Notes under the pieces: model-generated | What the model was told of the DNA's origin: nothing | Seen by the model: the letters and a program-made list of their open reading frames with translations, nothing else | Databases searched by the model: none | In this document: positions 15,508 to 23,249 of the stretch, piece after piece | How the letters are laid out: each line of letters starts with the position of its first letter | Numbering within the stretch: position 1 is the first letter of the stretch | Translations under genes and position numbers: made by a program | Source: Litorivita sp040371945 | Lineage (GTDB): Bacteria; Pseudomonadota; Alphaproteobacteria; Rhodobacterales; Rhodobacteraceae | Assembly (NCBI RefSeq): GCF_040371945.1 | Contig: NZ_BAABWS010000002.1 | Location: 248,001 to 312,000 of the forward strand | Length of the DNA stretch: 64,000 nt | Reading direction: 5' to 3'

Positions 15508-16267
15508 GCAAAAGCTCCGCATCGGCGGCGGCGGCCTCATCGCGCATCAATTGCCATAGACGCGTTTCGGCCTCGATCAGCTCGGGATCATCATAGCGGC
15601 GCGCGCCCAGCGGCGTTTCGATTTCAACCACCTCGCGGATTTTGCCAGGGCGGCGCGACAGCACCACGATTTTATGGCCCAGCCGCACGGCTTCGGCGAG
15701 GTTATGGGTGACGTAAACGGCGGTGAAGGGCGTGCGCGTCCAAAGCGCGATCAGATCATCCATCAGCAATTCGCGCGTCTGGCTGTCGAGCGCCGAGAGC
15801 GGCTCGTCCATCAGCATCACCGCAGGGCGCACGGCCAAGGCGCGGGCAATGGCAACGCGCTGTTTCATGCCGCCCGAGATTTGTTTGGGCAAGGCATCGG
15901 CAAAATCGGTCAGCTTGGTGCGGGCCAGAACATCGGCGATGATGGCGTCTTCGCGGGCGCGCTCCAACCCGTGCGGGGCAAGGGCAAAGGCGACATTGCC
16001 GCGCACCGAGCGCCACGGCAGCAGGGCAAAATCCTGAAACACGTAAGTCAGCGGGTTCAGGCATCCCTCCGGCGGCGTGCCGACTTGCAGCACCGCGCCG
16101 CGGGTGGGTTGCTCCAGCCCGCCGATAAACCGCAAAAGCGTGGATTTCCCGCAGCCCGACGGCCCGACGATGCAAACGATCTGCCCCGCCGGAATATCAA
16201 GCGAGATATCCGAGAGCACCTCGGTCGTCCCGTAGGAATGGTGAATGCCATCGAGGCGAAGATCCAT
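15500..16267 (-). CDS. ABC transporter ATP-binding protein, SsuB/TauB type
   Basis: ATPase of 255 residues with all functional motifs: Walker A GPSGCGKST, Q-loop in YVFQDFALLPW, signature ISGGMKQR, Walker B VMLMDEP and switch histidine in VYVTHNLAEA. It energises the adjacent permease. The order on the minus strand is binding protein, ATPase, permease. It overlaps the permease gene and is separated from the binding-protein gene by 74 bases that include a terminator-like hairpin. The C-terminal 50 residues are the short tail typical of sulfonate/taurine/nitrate ATPases. No regulator is linked to this transporter. Confidence 0.88.
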   Translation of the reverse strand: MDLRLDGIHHSYGTTEVLSDISLDIPAGQIVCIVGPSGCGKSTLLRFIGGLEQPTRGAVLQVGTPPEGCLNPLTYVFQDFALLPWRSVRGNVAFALAPHGLERAREDAIIADVLARTKLTDFADALPKQISGGMKQRVAIARALAVRPAVMLMDEPLSALDSQTRELLMDDLIALWTRTPFTAVYVTHNLAEAVRLGHKIVVLSRRPGKIREVVEIETPLGARRYDDPELIEAETRLWQLMRDEAAAADAELLHV

Positions 16268-16291
16268 GCGCGGCCTGCTTTGAAGTCAGAG

Positions 16292-16321
16292 AAAACGCGC
16301 GCCGATGGAAACCGGCGCGCG
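16292..16321 (-). terminator. Terminator-like hairpin after the binding-protein gene
   Basis: On the minus strand a 9-bp GC-rich stem (16313-16321 with 16296-16304) is followed by TTTT (16295-16292). It lies between the substrate-binding-protein gene and the ATPase gene and probably reduces downstream transcription. Confidence 0.6.
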
Positions 16322-16341
16322 CGAAAAAGGCGACCCCGCGA

Positions 16342-17343
16342 TCACAGGGTCTTGACGTAGCTCGTATCGATCAAGGTCTCCAGCGCCACATCAGGCACCA
16401 GATTTTCGGATTTGAACCAATCAAGCTGATCCTTGATCGAGGCGACGTTCAACGCCGCGCCCGCGTTGATCCGCATCGCGCCATTGGCGATGGATTTCGC
16501 CGCCGCCTCGCGCGGTTTGTCGGTATAGACATATTTGTGGATCAGATCGATCATCGCATCGGCCTCGCCGCTGGTTTTATCCACGAGGGCGGCGTTGAAA
16601 TCCGCGCCGCCTTGGGAAAACCCTGCGAGGAAAGCGGCGGTCATGTCGCGCTCATCCGCGGCGTTCTTGGCCGAGGTAAAGGTCGTCGTGACCTGATAGT
16701 CGGGGATGTAATCGGAGACATTGCCGATGATATGCACCGCGCCCGATCCGGCGAGAGGTTTGGCGATATGCGGCACGATGGACCACGCGTCGATCTGCCC
16801 CGATTTGAGCGCACCGATGATGGCGCCGACCTTTTGCAGTGGCTTGAATTTGAGCGTGATGCCTTCCTTGGCCGCGATTTTCGATCCCATGTAGTGGAAG
16901 GAGGATCCGGCGGTGCTCATGCCAAAGCTCTTGCCGTCCAGCATCGCGGGCGAGGTGGCACCGGCTTGAAACGCCGCATCGGAGACAAGGATCTTTTGCC
17001 CGTCGATGCCCGCCTCTTCACTCAGCGCGCCGCCGATCACCTTGATCGCGCCCTTATCGGCCAAGGAGACCAATCCGCCCGATACGGCCGTGACGGCGTA
17101 ATCCACATCGCCCGAGGCAATCGCCACGGCCATGGGCTGCGCGGCTTGGAAGAACTTGAGCTCCACGTCCAATCCGGCATCTTTGAAATAGCCGCGCTCC
17201 AGCGCGACGAAACTGGCGGCGTGGCTGGTAAAACGCAGCGCGCCGACGGTGATTTTGCGGTTCGATGCCAAAGCCGGCGCAGCAAGTCCGGCCCCCGCAG
17301 CAGCCATCAGGCCAAGCGCATGGCGGCGTGTCAGATGTGTCAT
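16342..17343 (-). CDS. ABC transporter substrate-binding protein, TAT-exported
   Basis: Periplasmic binding protein of 333 residues, NMT1/SsuA-like. The N terminus MTHLTRRHALGL followed by a small-residue hydrophobic core and AAPALAS is a twin-arginine signal peptide. The mature part begins near KITVGALRFTSHAAS and carries the typical features of SsuA/TauA/ThiY-type proteins (ERGYFKDAGLDVEL, GDVDYAVT). The ATG at 17343 is supported by a GGAGGA site just upstream on this strand; longer open frame beyond it is not coding. It is the first gene of the three-gene importer. The ligand cannot be fixed: sulfonates, taurine, nitrate-like anions and pyrimidine precursors are all bound by this family. 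Confidence 0.82.
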   Translation of the reverse strand: MTHLTRRHALGLMAAAGAGLAAPALASNRKITVGALRFTSHAASFVALERGYFKDAGLDVELKFFQAAQPMAVAIASGDVDYAVTAVSGGLVSLADKGAIKVIGGALSEEAGIDGQKILVSDAAFQAGATSPAMLDGKSFGMSTAGSSFHYMGSKIAAKEGITLKFKPLQKVGAIIGALKSGQIDAWSIVPHIAKPLAGSGAVHIIGNVSDYIPDYQVTTTFTSAKNAADERDMTAAFLAGFSQGGADFNAALVDKTSGEADAMIDLIHKYVYTDKPREAAAKSIANGAMRINAGAALNVASIKDQLDWFKSENLVPDVALETLIDTSYVKTL

Positions 17344-17822
17344 GTTGTCCTCCGTTATATCCCGCCATGATTTGCACCCGCCGGATTTGGCCGCATGCGG
17401 CCCGCCAGCGCCGAAAATTCGGGCAAGATCATAGCTCCCTATGCCCAGACTGCCCCTTGCTCTGCCCTTGCGCAAGTCCGCAGCACTACGGTGCCTTGAC
17501 ATCGGCGAAATCATCTGGGTTTCCCTAGGGGGAGCGGCAGGTGCAACTGCGGCGGTTTGTCGCACCCTGTCGGGTATTTTGCGCCGCTCCATCGTGTGAA
17601 ACCCACGGCCACGCGGAAAAACCAAGTAATTTCCCCAAGGTAAGCTTTGTCGCAAAAAGTTAACGCGTTCTGCCTCCGATTCCTAAATCTGCCCGTGTTT
17701 CCATCATTTTGCGGCGAATCGGAAAAAAGACACTAGCGATTGTGGCGAAAACAAGGTAATTCTTGCGCAAGGAAACAAAACAACGCAGTCTAGACGTTGT
17801 TAAAGAGGTGGCGGTGGTATTT
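17344..17822. other. 479-base divergent intergenic region before the adhesin operon
   Basis: No gene is seen here. It must hold the promoters of the binding-protein gene (left) and the adhesin gene (right). The right part is more AT-rich. Three similar motifs occur: CCAAGTAATT near 17620, CCAAGGTAAG near 17635 and ACAAGGTAAT near 17750. A palindrome CTTGCGCAAG lies at 17762-17771, and an inverted repeat just before the adhesin ribosome site. Confidence 0.5.
17779..17801 (+). promoter_or_regulatory. Inverted repeat in adhesin 5' leader
   Basis: AACAACG (17779-17785) and CGTTGTT (17795-17801) form a perfect 7-bp inverted repeat with a 9-base centre. It ends five bases before the GAGGTGG ribosome site of the adhesin gene, so it could be an operator or a hairpin affecting translation. 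Confidence 0.4.
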
Positions 17823-20800
17823 ATGAAGGCGATCGATTTCGTCGTCCGTGATGGTATGGGCGCAGTTCAGCGTGGTGAAGTTCAGGAGCGCGGCTCCATC
17901 ACCAAGATTGATGCAGGTCTCGACAAGGAGATCTCTCTCAACGTCCGCCAGATGGACTTGAAGGGCTATGTGCGCGAGGGCTCGAACCTCGAGATCACAT
18001 TGGCGGATGGCCGCACCATCATTCTCGAAAATTACTTTGGCGAGGGCGGCGAACCTGCCGCGCGCCTCTTCATCAGCGCTGACGGCTACCTCAACGAGGT
18101 TGACCTTGTTCAGGGCGCGGATGGCGTTTTTTATGCGCAATACGGTCCGACCGAAATGTGGGGCAAATGGAGCCCCTCCGATGATCTGATTTTCCTGTCG
18201 GGCAACGAGGGCACGGTGATCGGGCCGGAAGGCAATGATGTGTCGATGCTTGGCGCGGGCTTGCTGGGTGCTCCGGCGCTTTGGGGCGGCGCGGCGGCTG
18301 CGGCTGCGGGTGTTGGTGCGGCGGTGATCGGCGGCGGCGATGGCGGCGCGGATGCGCCTGCGCGCATTGATCCGACCGTGGATCAGCAAGGCGAATTGCC
18401 CGCGATTGGCGGCGACGGTGTCGAGGACCCGTCGATCGAGATTACCGGCACCGCAGAGCCTGGATCCGAAGTGATTGTTACCATTGGTGAGGAAGAGGTC
18501 ACCACGACCTCCGGCTCCGATGGCACATGGGGTGTGGTCTTCGAGGGCGATGATTTCCCCGAGGATGGCACCTATGACGTGGGCGTTGTCGTGATCGAGC
18601 CGGATGGCACCGAAACCGACCTTGGCGGTCCGGTTGTTGTGATCGACATGACGCCGCCCGCATTGGAGTTCACCACCGGCACCACATCCACCGGCGAGAT
18701 CATCAATGCAGAAGAGCACCAAGCGGGCACCGTGATCGGCGGCACCGGCGAGGCGGGATCGACCCTTGATATTACCGTGGATGGCGCATCGCAAACCACC
18801 ACCGTGGGCGAGGATGGCACATGGAGCGTGATCTTCACCGCCGATGAAATCGCAGGCGGCGAATATGAGGCGGATGTGACCGTGGTCGCGACCGATGCTC
18901 TTGGGAATTCAGCCACTTACACCGATACGCTGACCATCGACACTTTGCCCGATACGGTCACCATCGACACCGAAGGCTTTGAGGGTGACGGCACGCTCAA
19001 CCTTGCCGAAATGGATGACGGCATTCAGGTCACCGGCACCTCCAATCCGGGCGTGACGGTCACCGTGACGCTTGAAGGCGTCGAGCAACAGGTCGTCACC
19101 GGCGAGGACGGCACATGGAGCGCAACCTTTGATGCCTCGACCTTGCCCGAGGGCGAATATGACGCCTCGGTCACCGCGACCACCGTGGATGCGGCGGGCA
19201 ACAGCTTTACCTCCACCGGCAGCTTGCATGTGGACACGGTATCGAGCGTCTCCTTCGACAGCGCGCCGATTGCCGGCGACAATATCGTCAACGAGAGCGA
19301 AGCCGCGGGCGCCGTAGCCGTTTCGGGCACAACACAGCCCGGATCGACGGTGGTTGTCTCCTTTGGCGGCAGCTCCTTCCCCGCGCAGGTCGCGGCGGAT
19401 GGCACATGGACGCTCAGCCTGCCTGCGGGCAGCTTCGTGGCGGGCGAATATGATGTCGATATGACCGTGACGGCGACAGACGGGGCGGGCAACACCTCCT
19501 CGGCGACGCGCACCGTGACCATCGATACCGAAACCTCGGTGAGCATCGACGGCGGCCTTGCGGGCGGCGATGATCTGCTCAATGCGGTCGAAGCGCCCAA
19601 CGGCGTGACCCTCACCGGCACGGCCCAACCGGGTGCGAGCGTCGAGGTGAGCTTTGGCGAGGCGGTCCATACTGTCATCGCGGGCGCGAACGGCACATGG
19701 AGCAGCACCTTTACCGCCGCCGAAGTGCCCGAAGGCGCCTATACCGCCACGATGACCGCCACGGCCACCGATCCGGCAGGCAATACTTCGACCACCAGCA
19801 GCACCATGCAAGTGGATACCAAAGCCTTTGTGGCCTTTGCGCCGACACCGGTCGAGGGCGACAATGTGGTCAACCACGCCGAGGCCGCCGATGGTGTGGT
19901 CCTGTCGGGCTCCACCGAGCCGGGGTCGAGCGTGACCATCACTTTGGGCAGCGTCAGCCGCCCCGCGACTGTCGATGCCTATGGCAACTGGACCGTGCAA
20001 TTTGCCGCCTCCGACCTTCCGTCGGGCGAGCATAGCACCACCATCACCGCCACGGCGGTCGATACCTCGGGCAATACTTCCAGCGCCACCAACGAGATCG
20101 AGATCGACACATTGGTGCGCGATTTCCAAATCACCTCGACCCCTGGCGGCGAGGATGGCGTGATCAACGCCGAAGAGGCCGCGCAGGGGCTTGTTCTCAC
20201 CGGCGTGACCGAGCAGGGATCGAGCGTTGTTGTCCAGCTGGGCCAGCAAAGCGTCGATGCGGTTGTCGCCTCGGACGGCACATGGACCGCGACCTTCTCG
20301 GCGGCGCAATTGGGCAGCGGTGAATACACCACCACGATGACCGCCACCGCCACCGATGCGGCGGGCAACGTCGCCACCACCACCGACACGGTGCGCGTGG
20401 ATACCGATGCGGGGTCTTTGGCGCTGAGCAGCCTGCCGATCGAAGCCGACGATGTGATCAACTTCAACGAGGCGGCCGATGGCGTGACCATCATGGGCAC
20501 CTCGGATGCGGGCAATGTTGTGCAAGTCTCGCTGGGCGGCGTGACCCATTCGGTCGTCACCGGCGCCGATGGCACATGGTCCTCGCTCTTTGCCAATAGC
20601 GAAATCCCCCAAGGCACCTATGACGCCACCATCACCGCATCGACCACCGATGCCGCTGGCAACAGCCGCTCGGTCACCGATACGGTCCATGTCGATACGG
20701 CCGTCGATAATCTGACCATCTCGCTGGCGCCGATTGCGGGCGAGGGCGTGATCAATGCCGAAGAGGCCGCCGCTGGCTTTGATGTCGAAGGCACGGTCGA

Positions 20801-21857
20801 AGCGGGTTCGATTGTCAACGTCACCATCGGCACCGTCACCCGCAGCGCCACCGTCGACGCGCAGGGCAACTGGACCGCGCATTTCCAATCGGGCGACATT
20901 CCGGCGGGCGAATACACCGCCGACATCACCGTCAGCGTTACCGATGCGGCAGGCAATACCGCCACCGCGACCGATACGGTCGAGGTCGACACTTTGGTCA
21001 ATACGCTCACCAACGCGCAAGACGTCACCTCCGGCGATGGCACGGTGAACGCGGCCGAGGCGCGCAATGGCTTTGCCCTTGGCGGTCAGGTCGAGCAAGG
21101 CTCCACCGTCGAGATCGAGTTCGGCGGCAAAACCTACAACGCACAGGTGTCGGCCTCGGGCGCATGGTCCTTGACCATTCCGGCGACCGATATCGCCTCG
21201 GGCACCTATGATGCGGCCTATACGGTGCGCGCCACGGATGCGGCGGGCAACACCAGCGAACTGGTCGAAAACCTGCATATCGACACCGACCTTCCCGGTG
21301 CGGCGGATGTGGCCAGCTACACCCGCGATCACACCGGCCTGCGCGCGATTTCGATCGAGAGCACCGATGACAGCGTATCGATCGCCCATATCGACGATGC
21401 GGGCAATATCGCCGAGGTCGGATCGACCTCCTATGATATCCCCGCCTTGGGCGAGACCACCTATGCCTTCGACACCACCGTGCCCGATGGATCGCACCTC
21501 GTGCTGACCACCGAAGATGCGGCGGGCAACCAGACCGGCACCTTCCTTGCGGTGGACGATCCGTCGACCTCGATTGTCGATCTGAGCTCTGGCAACCTTG
21601 GTGATTACCAGATCGAAACCATCGATCTGCAATTCGCCGAAGACAGCCAAGTCACCCTCTCCGAAGCGCAGCTTTTGAACCTGTCGTCGAACTCCGACGC
21701 GGTTGTGATCAAAGGCGGCACCGACGATACGGTCACCATCAACGGCGCGGTCAACACCGGCCAGACCCAAGACATCGATGGCGAAAGCCATACGGTTTAT
21801 ACCCTCGGCGAGAACGGGGTTTTGATTATCGACGACGATATTACCGTCGTCATCTAA
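17823..21857 (+). CDS. Bap-like large adhesin with Ig-like repeats, type I secreted
   Basis: Surface adhesin of 1344 residues. Residues 1 to about 140 match the BapA prefix domain (starting MKAIDFVVRDGMG). An Ala/Gly-rich segment (about 145-185) follows, then about ten tandem Ig-like modules of roughly 97 residues. Each module repeats DGTWS, a GEYDA-type motif, ATDAAGN and a closing VDT. The last 180 residues are a different domain ending in a hydrophobic-acidic tail (LIIDDDITVVI), as expected for a type I secretion signal. No RTX nonapeptides are seen. The product is probably exported by the TolC/ABC/HlyD proteins encoded next. The ATG at 17823 has GAGGTGG upstream; a TTG at 17763 would add 20 residues. 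Confidence 0.85.
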   Translation: MKAIDFVVRDGMGAVQRGEVQERGSITKIDAGLDKEISLNVRQMDLKGYVREGSNLEITLADGRTIILENYFGEGGEPAARLFISADGYLNEVDLVQGADGVFYAQYGPTEMWGKWSPSDDLIFLSGNEGTVIGPEGNDVSMLGAGLLGAPALWGGAAAAAAGVGAAVIGGGDGGADAPARIDPTVDQQGELPAIGGDGVEDPSIEITGTAEPGSEVIVTIGEEEVTTTSGSDGTWGVVFEGDDFPEDGTYDVGVVVIEPDGTETDLGGPVVVIDMTPPALEFTTGTTSTGEIINAEEHQAGTVIGGTGEAGSTLDITVDGASQTTTVGEDGTWSVIFTADEIAGGEYEADVTVVATDALGNSATYTDTLTIDTLPDTVTIDTEGFEGDGTLNLAEMDDGIQVTGTSNPGVTVTVTLEGVEQQVVTGEDGTWSATFDASTLPEGEYDASVTATTVDAAGNSFTSTGSLHVDTVSSVSFDSAPIAGDNIVNESEAAGAVAVSGTTQPGSTVVVSFGGSSFPAQVAADGTWTLSLPAGSFVAGEYDVDMTVTATDGAGNTSSATRTVTIDTETSVSIDGGLAGGDDLLNAVEAPNGVTLTGTAQPGASVEVSFGEAVHTVIAGANGTWSSTFTAAEVPEGAYTATMTATATDPAGNTSTTSSTMQVDTKAFVAFAPTPVEGDNVVNHAEAADGVVLSGSTEPGSSVTITLGSVSRPATVDAYGNWTVQFAASDLPSGEHSTTITATAVDTSGNTSSATNEIEIDTLVRDFQITSTPGGEDGVINAEEAAQGLVLTGVTEQGSSVVVQLGQQSVDAVVASDGTWTATFSAAQLGSGEYTTTMTATATDAAGNVATTTDTVRVDTDAGSLALSSLPIEADDVINFNEAADGVTIMGTSDAGNVVQVSLGGVTHSVVTGADGTWSSLFANSEIPQGTYDATITASTTDAAGNSRSVTDTVHVDTAVDNLTISLAPIAGEGVINAEEAAAGFDVEGTVEAGSIVNVTIGTVTRSATVDAQGNWTAHFQSGDIPAGEYTADITVSVTDAAGNTATATDTVEVDTLVNTLTNAQDVTSGDGTVNAAEARNGFALGGQVEQGSTVEIEFGGKTYNAQVSASGAWSLTIPATDIASGTYDAAYTVRATDAAGNTSELVENLHIDTDLPGAADVASYTRDHTGLRAISIESTDDSVSIAHIDDAGNIAEVGSTSYDIPALGETTYAFDTTVPDGSHLVLTTEDAAGNQTGTFLAVDDPSTSIVDLSSGNLGDYQIETIDLQFAEDSQVTLSEAQLLNLSSNSDAVVIKGGTDDTVTINGAVNTGQTQDIDGESHTVYTLGENGVLIIDDDITVVI

Positions 21858-21870
21858 AGTGACGAGTAGC

Positions 21871-21899
21871 AGGGGCGCGGCAACGACCGCGCCTCTTTA
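21871..21899 (+). terminator. Hairpin after adhesin gene
   Basis: A ten-pair stem, including one G-U pair, runs from AGGGGCGCGG (21871-21880) to CCGCGCCTCT (21887-21896) and is followed by TT and A residues. It probably attenuates transcription between the adhesin gene and its secretion genes. Confidence 0.45.
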
Positions 21900-21935
21900 A
21901 AACAATCAATACAAGCACCGGAACAGGGGCGATTG

Positions 21936-23249
21936 ATGAGGCATAGGGCATTGAAAAGCACCGTTAGCGGTGCGCTTTTCGCATTTTTACTCTCCGGCTG
22001 CGTGATGCAGGACGGCGAGGCAAACGGGACGGCCACCATGATGGCCACCCACAAACCCAAAATGACCGCACGCGAGAAGGAAAGCGCCAACAGCGCAGTG
22101 ATTTCCGCCTTGCAGGCACGGCGCTCGGCGCTGCCCTCGGGCAGCAGCTATGATCAGGTCGCGGCCAATGTGATGGCGGCCTCCTCGCGCAGCGCCGAGG
22201 CAGAGCTGCGCTCGGCCCGCCTGCGCGCAGAGGCGCAATCGAAAAACTGGCTTCCCTCTATCGGCCCCAACATCTCGCTCTCTTCCCTCGGGGCGGTTGT
22301 TGCGGGTCTGTTGGTCGAGCAGGTGCTCTTTGACAATGGCCGCAAAAAAGCCGAGCGCGATTTTGCCAAAGCCGATGTCGAGGTCGCCGCCGCCAACCTG
22401 TCGATCGATACCAATGATCGGGTCTATGAGGCGCTGTCGCTCTATATCGCCGCCGAAGAAGGCCGCGCTACAGCCGCGCTCGCCTCGCGCATCTATGATG
22501 ATATGAAGCATTTCGAATGGATCATGAACGAGCGCGTCAATGGCGGCGTCTCGGATATGTCCGATCTCAACATCCTGCGCCAGAAGCTGTCGCAAATCCA
22601 AAGCGACCATAGCGCCGCCGCCGAAAGCGTCGATGCGGCGCTGGCCGAGCTGAACGCCATGTCGGCGCGCCCGCTTGGCGGGCTTGAGGGACTGTCGCGG
22701 GTCAATGTCACCGCCAAGGATGCAAAACCGCTTTCGGTGCTCAAGGCCGAAGCCGAAAAAGAACGCGCCATCGCCTCGGCGAAAATCTCGCGCGCGGGCC
22801 ATTTGCCTGGCGCCAAGTTGACCGCCACGGCGGGCAGCGGCGGCTCGGGCGTCAAGCCCAGCATCTCGGTCGGCTCCGACAACCTGCTTGGCCTTGGCAC
22901 GGGCGCGACGCTCAAGGCGATTGCCGCCGAAAAAGAAGCCGCAGAGCGCCGCGTGGCGCAGGCCAATGAAGATGCCAACCGCAGCCTGCGCGCGCTTGAA
23001 CAACGTCTCGCCGCCCAAGACCGCCAAGCCGCCGAGGCCGCCGCGATGACGGCGCAGGCCAAGGCCAATCTGGATCTCTTCCAAGAGCAATACCAAGCGG
23101 GTCAAAGACAGGTGATGGATGTCGTCGGCGTCTATGAAACCTTTGCCGCACAACAAAAAAACCAAGTGGGCTTGAAATATAAGGCCGCGTTGACGCGGCT
23201 TGAGATCGCCAAGGAACTCGGCCTTTTGGCAAATGGGGAAGAGATTTGA
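21936..23249 (+). CDS. TolC-family outer-membrane lipoprotein of type I secretion
   Basis: Outer-membrane efflux protein of 437 residues. An N-terminal lipobox LLSGC (about residues 19-23) marks it as a lipoprotein. The body is mostly long alanine-rich helices with heptad character, as in the TolC periplasmic barrel. A duplicated pattern is visible, with regions about 90-220 and 290-430 each carrying long helices. It would form the outer channel for adhesin export with the ABC and HlyD proteins encoded directly downstream. The ATG at 21936 is used; a TTG three bases earlier is possible. Its stop overlaps the TTG start of the ABC transporter gene. Confidence 0.82.
   Translation: MRHRALKSTVSGALFAFLLSGCVMQDGEANGTATMMATHKPKMTAREKESANSAVISALQARRSALPSGSSYDQVAANVMAASSRSAEAELRSARLRAEAQSKNWLPSIGPNISLSSLGAVVAGLLVEQVLFDNGRKKAERDFAKADVEVAAANLSIDTNDRVYEALSLYIAAEEGRATAALASRIYDDMKHFEWIMNERVNGGVSDMSDLNILRQKLSQIQSDHSAAAESVDAALAELNAMSARPLGGLEGLSRVNVTAKDAKPLSVLKAEAEKERAIASAKISRAGHLPGAKLTATAGSGGSGVKPSISVGSDNLLGLGTGATLKAIAAEKEAAERRVAQANEDANRSLRALEQRLAAQDRQAAEAAAMTAQAKANLDLFQEQYQAGQRQVMDVVGVYETFAAQQKNQVGLKYKAALTRLEIAKELGLLANGEEI

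Noticed and set aside
17344..17500. A riboswitch before the substrate-binding-protein gene
   Set aside because: No thiamine, cobalamin or other known riboswitch core was seen in the leader; only a good ribosome site is evident.
18420..21290. Repetitive DNA in the adhesin gene as a possible CRISPR or mobile element array
   Set aside because: The repeats are about 290 bases, diverged and in frame; they are protein modules, not short identical repeats with spacers.
18909..21791. A 960-codon open frame on the minus strand, opposite the adhesin gene
   Set aside because: It mirrors the repeated modules of the adhesin and is kept open by GC-rich codon bias. It has no ribosome site or recognisable fold, while the plus-strand frame shows clear Ig-like modules.
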